In this document: positions 10,835 through 17,518 of the stretch, piece by piece
Layout of the letters: each line of letters begins with the position of its first letter
Position numbering within the stretch: position 1 is the first letter of the stretch
NCBI GenBank assembly: GCA_030621455.1
Contig: JAUXHQ010000001.1
Coordinates: 1 to 23,207 of the forward strand
Length of the DNA stretch: 23,207 nt
Source: Deltaproteobacteria bacterium
GTDB taxonomy: Bacteria > Desulfobacterota > UBA8473
Reading direction: 5' to 3'
Program-made: the position numbers and the translations under genes
Notes under the pieces: model-generated
Told to the model about the DNA's origin: nothing
The model's database searches: none
Seen by the model: only the letters and a program-made list of their open reading frames with translations

Positions 10835-10852
10835 CGAATGAATGCTCATTCA
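10835..10852. promoter_or_regulatory. FadR(TetR-family)-like operator at the atp operon start point
   Basis: CGAATGAATGCTCATTCA has half-sites GAATGA and TCATTC separated by 4 nt. The operator consensus known for Bacillus FadR/YsiA, a TetR-family acyl-CoA-responsive repressor of fatty-acid degradation, is TGAATGAMTANTCATTCA. This site differs from it at two defined positions (1 and 10). It lies immediately after the predicted -10 box, where a bound repressor would block transcription. That a related regulator acts here is inference. Confidence 0.5.
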
Positions 10853-10911
10853 CTTTCCTGTGTTTTTTCTATGGGTAAGCCTAATTGGACTGTAATGGTC
10901 GCGACTGATCA

Positions 10912-11145
10912 ATGGAGAATAAGAGAGAGCTCTTCAAACAGCTTGCGAGACATAGTGCAATCGGGCTGGAAATGGCTATATCGGTTGTTATCGGTATGGC
11001 ATTAGGATGGTGGTTGGACAAGTTGTTCAACACCAAACCATGGCTGGGGTTGGCGGGAATGTTGTTTGGTTTCGCAGCGGGGTTCAGGAGTTTGTTCAGG
11101 TTATTGAAGGAAGTAAGAGACGATGGTGGAAACAGCCCGGAGTGA
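10912..11145 (+). CDS. atpZ: AtpZ/AtpI-family small membrane protein
   Basis: A 77-aa protein with two predicted membrane helices (about residues 16-34 and 42-60), Gly-rich helix faces, and the family segment GMALGWWLDKLFNT ahead of PWL. Members of this AtpZ/AtpI-type (DUF-like, PF09527) family precede ATP-synthase genes and have been linked to c-ring assembly or Mg2+/Ca2+ supply. The start is fixed by an in-frame TGA at 10906; the ribosome site is weak. It overlaps the next gene by 23 bp and opens the Fo operon. Confidence 0.85.
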   Translation: MENKRELFKQLARHSAIGLEMAISVVIGMALGWWLDKLFNTKPWLGLAGMLFGFAAGFRSLFRLLKEVRDDGGNSPE

Positions 11146-11524
11146 TTATTTGGTTGAAGACAAGAGCGGATCAAAGCTGGGCGCGATTGAGAGGAACAAT
11201 CTTATCGTATGCCTGGTTTTGACGATGGGAAGCGTGATCTATAAATCATCCGCCATTACTCTGGGAGTTTTTTTTGGAGGGGTTATTGTTATTCTTAATT
11301 TTTGGCTCCTACGGAGAATTATTGAAAGGGGCCTCGTTAAAACATCTAAGGTCAGGCCGGCTTTCTTGTTGAGTTATTTTTTTAAGTTTGCCGTTCTTGC
11401 GGCGGTCATATTTATATTGATCAATTATCGGGTTGTGAGCACGCCCGGCCTGGCAGTGGGATTGTCAACGGTATTTGGCGGAATTGTGCTCGATCAGTTT
11501 GTCCAGGTGCTGAAAAAGAAGTAA
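11123..11524 (+). CDS. atpI: ATP synthase subunit I (AtpI/UncI-like) membrane protein
   Basis: A 133-aa, strongly hydrophobic protein with about four membrane helices (roughly residues 27-46, 49-67, 83-101 and 107-126) and a basic stretch RRIIERGLVKTSK between the pairs. Position and topology match the poorly conserved ATP synthase I chain, an accessory factor for c-ring assembly. Motif evidence is thin, so the call leans on its place between atpZ and atpB. It overlaps atpZ by 23 bp with AAGGAAG upstream, and ends 15 bp before atpB. Confidence 0.8.
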   Translation: MVETARSDYLVEDKSGSKLGAIERNNLIVCLVLTMGSVIYKSSAITLGVFFGGVIVILNFWLLRRIIERGLVKTSKVRPAFLLSYFFKFAVLAAVIFILINYRVVSTPGLAVGLSTVFGGIVLDQFVQVLKKK

Positions 11525-11539
11525 AGGAGATTCTATATT

Positions 11540-12253
11540 ATGGGGCATGACTTTTCGTGGGTTTCGCAGCTTCCCTTCTTTGACGCCCTTACCTCTCTGG
11601 TGGGGGGGCATGAGCATGATTCCACCGCTGTGTGTAGCGTGCTACTGGTAGTTACAGTCCTTACTCTTTTCGTCTTAGTCGGTTATGGAAGAAAGTCTAA
11701 AGACCTTATACCTGAAGGCAAGGTAAGTATTAAGAACATTGGGGAAGTGATCGTGCAAACACTTCTCGGAGTGCTGGAAGATACCATAGGACCCGAGGGG
11801 AGAAGGTTTTTGCCTTTGATCGGTACCCTTGCCATATATATATTGTTTTGCAACCTGCTGGGGCTCATTCCGGGCTTTTCGCCCCCCACGGACAATATCA
11901 ATACAACGGCTTCGTGTGCACTTACTGTGTTTTTCTATTATCACTATGTGGGGATCAGGAGACATGGATGGCGCTATGTTAAACAGTTTATGGGACCGTT
12001 TTGGCCGTTAGCCCCGCTGATGTTTCCCATTGAGATTATAAGCCATATGGCCCGTCCGTTATCGCTGTCTCTTAGGCTATTCGGAAATATGACAGGGGAT
12101 CATCTGGTTTTGATGATCTTTTCCAGTTTGATCCCATTACTTGTCCCCATCGTGGCGCTTGGCCTTGGAATGTTTGTTTCTTTCATTCAAGCGTTAGTGT
12201 TTATTCTTCTTTCAATGATGTACCTGTCTGGTGCACTTTCTGAAGAACACTAA
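11540..12253 (+). CDS. atpB: F-type ATP synthase subunit a
   Basis: The stator subunit of Fo that forms the ion half-channels against the c-ring. It is 237 aa with five to six membrane helices. The essential arginine is Arg179 in SLSLRLFGNMTGDH. The last helix keeps FIQALVFILLSMMYLSGAL, whose Gln matches the conserved Gln of E. coli helix 5. The segment LLGLIPGFSPPTDNINTTAS is also characteristic. AAGGAG lies about 10 nt before the ATG. It is followed 60 bp later by atpE. No b, delta or F1 genes follow, so the rest of the complex is encoded elsewhere. Confidence 0.96.
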   Translation: MGHDFSWVSQLPFFDALTSLVGGHEHDSTAVCSVLLVVTVLTLFVLVGYGRKSKDLIPEGKVSIKNIGEVIVQTLLGVLEDTIGPEGRRFLPLIGTLAIYILFCNLLGLIPGFSPPTDNINTTASCALTVFFYYHYVGIRRHGWRYVKQFMGPFWPLAPLMFPIEIISHMARPLSLSLRLFGNMTGDHLVLMIFSSLIPLLVPIVALGLGMFVSFIQALVFILLSMMYLSGALSEEH

Positions 12254-12313
12254 ATAAATAAACTGCTAATTTTCAAGTTTTTCTACTATCTCAAATAGAA
12301 AGGAGGGTTGCGG

Positions 12314-12643
12314 ATGAGGCGAAGGGGTGTTGTATGTTTTCTTCTTTTAATTTTCACCTTGTTTTCCATTGTTCCTCTGGCTTTTGCGACTGAAGAGGCC
12401 GGGGCACTGGATTCCACTGTGAAGAGTGCTATTGCGATAGCCTGTGGATTTGCCATTGGAGTTGCCGCCTTTGGTGGCGGAATGGGACAAGGTAGAGCCA
12501 TCGCGGCTGGACTTGAAGGTATTGCCAGAAATCCAGGGGCTTCGGGTCAGATATTGACGCCAATGATTATCGGTCTTGCGTTGATTGAATCCCTGGTTAT
12601 CTATGCTCTTGTAATATCTTTTATGCTGTATGGAAAACTGTAA
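12314..12643 (+). CDS. atpE: F-type ATP synthase subunit c with N-terminal hydrophobic extension
   Basis: The proteolipid of the rotor ring, 109 aa from the ATG, which has AAAGGAGG ending 7 nt upstream; a TTG at 12308 is in frame but too close to that site. An N-terminal signal-like helix (residues 7-25, ending PLAFATEE) comes before the usual two-helix hairpin, so the mature chain is probably ~83 aa. The polar loop is ARNPGASG (71-78). The ion-binding carboxylate is Glu92 in GLALIESLVIYALV. Aligned without gaps to the Na+-binding c-subunit of Ilyobacter, Gln59, Glu92, Ser93 and Tyr97 correspond to Gln32, Glu65, Ser66 and Tyr70. It is the last gene of the Fo operon. Confidence 0.95.
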   Translation: MRRRGVVCFLLLIFTLFSIVPLAFATEEAGALDSTVKSAIAIACGFAIGVAAFGGGMGQGRAIAAGLEGIARNPGASGQILTPMIIGLALIESLVIYALVISFMLYGKL

Positions 12644-12719
12644 AGATTTCCCCCCCAGTTGTTGAGCTTGTTGGTTGATTGGGCAAGAGTGTGAATGGTT
12701 CTTGAACCTTTTTGCTATT

Positions 12720-12756
12720 GGTTTTGAAGGCACCGCCCTTAAGTGCCTTCAAAACC
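12720..12756 (+). terminator. Hairpin between convergent atpE and uvrA
   Basis: GGTTTTGAAGGCAC (12720-12733) pairs perfectly with GTGCCTTCAAAACC (12743-12756) around a 9-nt loop. On the plus strand a T-rich tract (gatattagttttaattt) follows, fitting termination after atpE. On the minus strand no T-run follows, so for uvrA it may act only as a 3' stabilising stem. Confidence 0.7.
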
Positions 12757-12766
12757 GATATTAGTT

Positions 12767-15589
12767 TTAATTTGTGTGAATCACCTTCCTCAGAAATTGA
12801 CCGGTATAGGATCTCTGAACACCGGTCAATTCCTCTGGCGTACCACACGCCACCACCTCACCACCTTTTTCTCCACCTTCCGGACCCAGATCAATGATAA
12901 AATCTGCGGTTTTTATAACATCGAGGTTGTGCTCTATTACAATAACCGTATTCTCTGCGTCCACAAGTCTATTCAATACATTCAGTAACTTCTGAATATC
13001 GGCAAAATGGAGGCCTGTGGTAGGCTCATCCAGTATGTACAAGGTTTTGCCTGTACCCTTCTTGCTTAACTCCTTTGCAAGCTTCACTCTTTGGGCCTCT
13101 CCTCCAGACAGGGTTGTCGCCGACTGTCCTAATTTTATGTAACCTAAGCCCACTTCAGAGAGGGTTTGGAGTTTTGTTCTAATCGTTGGGATCCTACTGA
13201 AAAAAGCAAGGGCCTTGGTTACCGTCATGTCCAAAATATCGGCGATATTCTTCCCTCTATATTCTATCTCCAGTGTTTCCCTGTTGTACCGTTTCCCCTT
13301 ACAGACCTCACACATAACATAAATATCAGGGAGAAAATGCATCTCTATCTTTATTAGGCCGTCGCCCTTACAGGCCTCACACCTTCCCCCCTTTACGTTG
13401 AAACTGTATCTTCCAGGCCTATACCCCCGGGTTCTCGATTCCGGGAGCTTGGCGAACAGCTCCCTGATATGGGTGAAAAGTCCGGTATAGGTGGCTGGAT
13501 TAGAACGTGGGGTTCTGCCTATGGGACTTTGGTCTATATCTATGATCTTGTCGACATGTTCAAGGCCTTTAATCTCCATGACTTTGCCGGGTCGATCTTT
13601 GGACTGATAGAGTTTTTGAGCTAATGCCTTGTATAAGGTATCGATTACCAGTGTGCTTTTTCCTGAACCGGAAACTCCTGTTACACAGTTGAACAATCCA
13701 AGGGGGACCTTAACCGATATCTCTTTCAGATTGTTTTGGGACGCGCCCTTGATAAGCAAGTACTTCTTGCCTGGCTTCCGTCGTTTGGCTGGCACGGAAA
13801 TAGTCAGGTCCCCGGACAGGTACCTTCCCGTCAGGGAACCACTATCCTTTATCATTTCTTGTGGTGTTCCTGAGAAGACTACCCTGCCCCCATCATCGCC
13901 AGCTCCCGGACCCATATCTACTATGAAGTCTGATGCAAGGATGGTCTCCTGATCATGTTCCACAACAAGCACGGTATTGCCCAGATCCCGCAGTCTTCTC
14001 AAGGTCTGAAGGAGTCTGATATTATCCCTTTGGTGTAGCCCTATACTCGGTTCATCGAGTATATATAGTACGCCGACCAGGGTCGAACCAATCTGGGTAG
14101 CGAGCCTAATGCGTTGTCCTTCTCCCCCGGACAGTGTAGCCGAAGCACGATCCAGGGTTAGATAATCCACCCCAACATTTAAGAGGAATCCCAGTCTTTC
14201 TTGAATCTCTTTCAATATCCGCCTGGCGATCTCCATGTCTCGCTCGCTCAGTCTGATATCACAGAAGAATTGGTAGGCATCACTGACTGAGAGTTTTGTA
14301 ATATCAGAGATTGCCCGGCCGTTTACAGTAATGAAGAGGCTCTCCTGACGTAACCTACTTCCATGGCATTTGGGGCAAGGACGGCTGTTCACGTATCTCT
14401 CTATGTCTTTCCGAATAAAGAGAGAGTCGGTTTCTCTGTACCGGCGTTCAAGGTTGTATATAACCCCTTCGAAAGCTTTGTGGTGAAATGTTTTCTTTCC
14501 GTCTGATTCGAAATAAAATCGTATCTTCTCTTCTCCGGAACCATAGAGGAAGACGTGTTGAACTTCGGGGCGGAGGTCTTTGAAGGGAGAATAGATGTCT
14601 ATCGTGTAATGCTCACACAAGGCATCCAACATCTGATGAAAGTAAGTCGAGTTTCTCCTGACCCATGGTGAAATTGCTCCTTCCCTCAGGGAGAGATCGG
14701 GATTGGGTACAATGAGCTCAGGATCAAAGTACATGGTCGTGCCCAATCCTCCGCAAACAGGGCATGCCCCATAGGGGTTATTGAAGGAGAACATCCTCGG
14801 GGTTATCTCCGGATAACTTATTCCGCAGTCTACACAGGCAAATTTTTCGCTGAATATTAGTTTCTCTCCTTCGATTATCTCGACTTTGACAATCCCTTGA
14901 GAAAGTTTCAGGCCGGTTTCCAGAGAGTCTGCAAGCCTTTTTTTTATACCTTCTTTCATGATGAGCCGGTCTATTACCACGTCTATGTGGTGCTTTTTGT
15001 TCTTATGGAGGATGATCTCTTCATCCAGGTCTCTTATCTCCCCATCAATTTTAACCCTGGCATAACCATCCTTACGTAATTGATTTAACTCATTCCTATA
15101 TTCTCCCTTCCTCCCCTTGACGATCGGCGCTGAGATGATGAACCGGGTCCCCTCGGATAATCTCATCACTTGATCAACGATTTGCTGAACGGTTTGAGAG
15201 AGAATCTCTTTGCCGCACTTATAGCAATGGGGTTTGCCAACCCTGGCGAATAATACCCGGAGATAGTCATAAATCTCCGTGACCGTTGCCACAGTGGAAC
15301 GAGGATTCTTACTGATAGGTCTCTGCTCGATAGAGATGGCCGGTGACAGTCCCTCAATGGAATCAACGTCAGGTTTTTCCATCTGTTCCAGGAATTGGCG
15401 GGCATAAGCCGAGAGAGACTCCACATATCGTCGTTGACCTTCTGCATAGATGGTGTCGAAGGCAAGGGTTGATTTTCCGGAGCCACTTAATCCGGTAATC
15501 ACCACAAGCTTATCACGGGGAATTTCCAGATCAACATTCTTGAGGTTGTGTTCTCGAGCCCCTTTGATTATTATCTTGTTGGTTATCAT
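12767..15589 (-). CDS. uvrA: Excinuclease ABC subunit A
   Basis: DNA-damage sensor of nucleotide excision repair; the dimer loads UvrB at lesions. It is 940 aa, the normal length. The first Walker A GLSGSGKS is at 33-40; the second, GVSGSGKST, lies in the C-terminal half. Two ABC signatures are seen: [12 protein letters not shown] and [12 protein letters not shown]. Walker B motifs appear as [14 protein letters not shown] and [14 protein letters not shown]. Zinc modules are visible as CVDCG...CPVCGG and CEACKGDG...[10 protein letters not shown]. The start ATG has GAGGG about 11 nt ahead. It is a single gene transcribed towards atpE and divergent from pgk. I see no GAACNNNNGTTC-type LexA box in the 252-bp region shared with pgk. 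Confidence 0.98.
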   Translation of the reverse strand: MITNKIIIKGAREHNLKNVDLEIPRDKLVVITGLSGSGKSTLAFDTIYAEGQRRYVESLSAYARQFLEQMEKPDVDSIEGLSPAISIEQRPISKNPRSTVATVTEIYDYLRVLFARVGKPHCYKCGKEILSQTVQQIVDQVMRLSEGTRFIISAPIVKGRKGEYRNELNQLRKDGYARVKIDGEIRDLDEEIILHKNKKHHIDVVIDRLIMKEGIKKRLADSLETGLKLSQGIVKVEIIEGEKLIFSEKFACVDCGISYPEITPRMFSFNNPYGACPVCGGLGTTMYFDPELIVPNPDLSLREGAISPWVRRNSTYFHQMLDALCEHYTIDIYSPFKDLRPEVQHVFLYGSGEEKIRFYFESDGKKTFHHKAFEGVIYNLERRYRETDSLFIRKDIERYVNSRPCPKCHGSRLRQESLFITVNGRAISDITKLSVSDAYQFFCDIRLSERDMEIARRILKEIQERLGFLLNVGVDYLTLDRASATLSGGEGQRIRLATQIGSTLVGVLYILDEPSIGLHQRDNIRLLQTLRRLRDLGNTVLVVEHDQETILASDFIVDMGPGAGDDGGRVVFSGTPQEMIKDSGSLTGRYLSGDLTISVPAKRRKPGKKYLLIKGASQNNLKEISVKVPLGLFNCVTGVSGSGKSTLVIDTLYKALAQKLYQSKDRPGKVMEIKGLEHVDKIIDIDQSPIGRTPRSNPATYTGLFTHIRELFAKLPESRTRGYRPGRYSFNVKGGRCEACKGDGLIKIEMHFLPDIYVMCEVCKGKRYNRETLEIEYRGKNIADILDMTVTKALAFFSRIPTIRTKLQTLSEVGLGYIKLGQSATTLSGGEAQRVKLAKELSKKGTGKTLYILDEPTTGLHFADIQKLLNVLNRLVDAENTVIVIEHNLDVIKTADFIIDLGPEGGEKGGEVVACGTPEELTGVQRSYTGQFLRKVIHTN

Positions 15590-15752
15590 GATTATTTACC
15601 CTCAAATATATTATCCGCGCACGATGCCCGGATATTCATCTTCCTGTCACATGGAAGAATCAACCTCTTAAGGTAATTCATTGTGACTTGAATTGCAAAA
15701 CAAATTCCACTTCACAGACCGCCATTAGCTTTTGAGAAGTTGCTAAATTTCC

Positions 15753-15781
15753 TTGATTTTGGAGGTGGGTGCGGATAATAT
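15753..15781 (+). promoter_or_regulatory. Possible promoter of pgk
   Basis: TTGATT (15753-15758), a 17-nt spacer and TAATAT (15776-15781); GATAAT at 15-nt spacing overlaps it. The match is only fair. It would give a ~55-nt leader to the pgk start. Confidence 0.4.
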
Positions 15782-15841
15782 TTAAAAAAAAGTTGGAAGA
15801 TAGTGGCATTGATCTGCATTTATTTTCAGGAGGTGCAAGAG

Positions 15842-17152
15842 ATGGAAGGTAGCTTTGATCCAAGATTTCCGTTAATACAAGACGCAGATCTTGATGGGAA
15901 GATCGTCTTATTGAGGGTTGATCATAATGTGGTCAAAAGAGGTGCCATAAGAGACCCTTACAGGATCGACTGTACGTTGGGGACGATCTACAACATTGTG
16001 GAAAGGGGGGGGCGCCCTATACTGATGACCCATGTGGGCAGGCCCCGCAACAAAAAGACAGGAGAGATCAATTGTGAACCGGGCAATTCTGTTGAACCTA
16101 TTGTAGAGTATCTGGAACGCAAACTGTACATCAAGTTTCATATACCTGAGTTTGATACGGACTCTCCCAGAGGGATTCCAGGTATAGATACATCTATAAA
16201 CCTGGCCATAAAGGACTTGATGAATAGAAAAATAGGGGGAATATATCTTCCCAACACAAGATGGTTTCAGGGAGAAGAGGGTGATGGACGTGTTCGGGGA
16301 AACTTTGCCTTACAGCTTGCGGGCTTGGCAGATGTCTTTGTCAATGATGCCTTCGGGAGTTGGCGACCCAGTGCTTCAACATACGATATAACAAAACACC
16401 TGCCCTCATTCTCCGGATTCCTGATGCAACAAGAGATAGGCCATCTAAGGCATGTGTTGGAGCCCACCAGGCCCTTTGTAGCCGTTGTTGCCGGCGCCAA
16501 GTATGATACCAAAATAGGACCATTAAAAGAGATCTATAAGAAAGTGGACCATCTCATCCTTGGCGGTGTTATTTACAACACTTTTCTGAGCGCCAAGTAT
16601 GGTGTTAAAATCGAGGGTGTCCCCGAGTCCGATATTATTGCCGCCCAAGAATTGGTTGAGGCCGACAAGAAGAATCATAAGGTGGTTGAACTGCCCTACG
16701 TGGTTGAGTCGGATACCCCTGAAGGAAAGATTGAGGGGAAATACAGAACAATATCCATCAAGGATTTTAAAAGGGGAAAGAAAGTTGGATATATAATGGA
16801 TGTTGATCCCAGATCCTTTGATGACACCACGGTATCAGGTCTCATAAGAGAGGCTAATACGATCTTCGTAAATGCAGTAATGGGATTTACCCCCCATTTT
16901 ACAGCAGGTTCCGAGGCACTCGATAGGACTATTGACCAGAACAGAGAGGCGAAGAAGCTGTATGGTGGTGGAGATACATTACAGGAGTTCAAAGATCTTT
17001 GTCCCGGGCTGTATCTTGCGGTATTACATAATGCTCAGTATTATTTTTTCACAGGAGGAGGGACCGTCCTAAAGGCAATACAGGAAGGCACTCCATACGG
17101 TCTAGAGCCCATAAAGGGTCTGATGGAAAACGGAGGAAGGCAACCAAAATAA
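15842..17152 (+). CDS. pgk: Divergent phosphoglycerate kinase
   Basis: PGK family: ATP + 3-phosphoglycerate to ADP + 1,3-bisphosphoglycerate. It is 436 aa, slightly longer than the usual ~395-415. The ATG at 15842 has AGGAGGT 7 nt upstream; the GTG at 15803 is rejected. Retained motifs are RVDHNV (for RVDFNVP), THVGRPRN (for SHLGRP), NTRWFQGE, VNDAFG, AGAKYDTKI (for GGAKVSDKI), GGVIYNTFL, GGGDT and TGGGT. Altered motifs are the GTAHRAHAS segment, here SWRPSAST without the histidines, and the nucleotide motif WNGPMGVFE, here VNAVMGFTP, so the usual ribose-binding Glu appears absent. A ~15-residue expansion lies between THVGRP and NTRW. No GAPDH or other glycolytic gene adjoins. It may be a true PGK with a variant site or a paralogue with another acyl-phosphate substrate. 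Confidence 0.85.
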   Translation: MEGSFDPRFPLIQDADLDGKIVLLRVDHNVVKRGAIRDPYRIDCTLGTIYNIVERGGRPILMTHVGRPRNKKTGEINCEPGNSVEPIVEYLERKLYIKFHIPEFDTDSPRGIPGIDTSINLAIKDLMNRKIGGIYLPNTRWFQGEEGDGRVRGNFALQLAGLADVFVNDAFGSWRPSASTYDITKHLPSFSGFLMQQEIGHLRHVLEPTRPFVAVVAGAKYDTKIGPLKEIYKKVDHLILGGVIYNTFLSAKYGVKIEGVPESDIIAAQELVEADKKNHKVVELPYVVESDTPEGKIEGKYRTISIKDFKRGKKVGYIMDVDPRSFDDTTVSGLIREANTIFVNAVMGFTPHFTAGSEALDRTIDQNREAKKLYGGGDTLQEFKDLCPGLYLAVLHNAQYYFFTGGGTVLKAIQEGTPYGLEPIKGLMENGGRQPK

Positions 17153-17518
17153 ATATGTTCGTCCCTAAGATTGTATGTGTGCTGGGATAAGAAGTAGAGT
17201 ATGCTTATTTGGATGATGGCAAGGCGATTATGTCAGGATGAAAATTATTGCTTGACAAATATTTCCATTTATAATAAAATGCTTCGCTTCTAAAAATTAC
17301 GCTTTTCCGTCGGTAAGATAAGAGATACCATTATTATATATATAGAAGCAAGAGGCATCAAGAACATGGAAAAGGTGAAGAAGAATTAAGGTCTTCCGAT
17401 AGAGTGTGAACGTCAAATTGGGTCGTCCCATCTAGCGTATTCATCAATTCACTTCCGTATTTATTTCGTGTAGTTATGACTGCATTCCGACAGAGGATCC
17501 AATAATAACCTAAAAGAG
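17153..17518 (+). other. 366-bp gap between pgk and mutS2
   Basis: It holds the mutS2 promoter described separately, then ~235 nt of leader. The leader contains an AT-rich stretch (ttattatatatata, 17331-17344) and an eight-codon ORF at 17367-17390 (MEKVKKN) with AGAGG about 10 nt ahead. I see no clear terminator hairpin after pgk, no RNA gene and no repeat shared with the rest of the window. GC drops below that of the flanking genes. Confidence 0.5.
17252..17280 (+). promoter_or_regulatory. Predicted strong sigma-70 promoter of mutS2-dnaG(-rpoD)
   Basis: TTGACA (17252-17257), a 17-nt spacer and TAAAAT (17275-17280), a five-of-six -10 box. It is the strongest promoter match upstream of mutS2 and gives a long leader of roughly 230 nt. 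Confidence 0.7.

Noticed and set aside
10817..11005. 62-codon ORF overlapping the atpZ start
   Set aside because: It is in another frame from atpZ, lies largely in leader DNA, and has no family resemblance.
12308..12313. TTG start for atpE two codons upstream
   Set aside because: It lies 1 nt after AGGAGG; the ATG at 12314 is correctly spaced.
12795..12831. 11-bp inverted repeat AATTGACCGGT/ACCGGTCAATT
   Set aside because: It lies within the last codons of uvrA, where coding constraint explains the sequence; no T-run follows on the minus strand.
15803..15841. GTG start adding 13 residues to PGK
   Set aside because: The ATG at 15842 has an ideal AGGAGGT 7 nt upstream; the GTG has no ribosome site.
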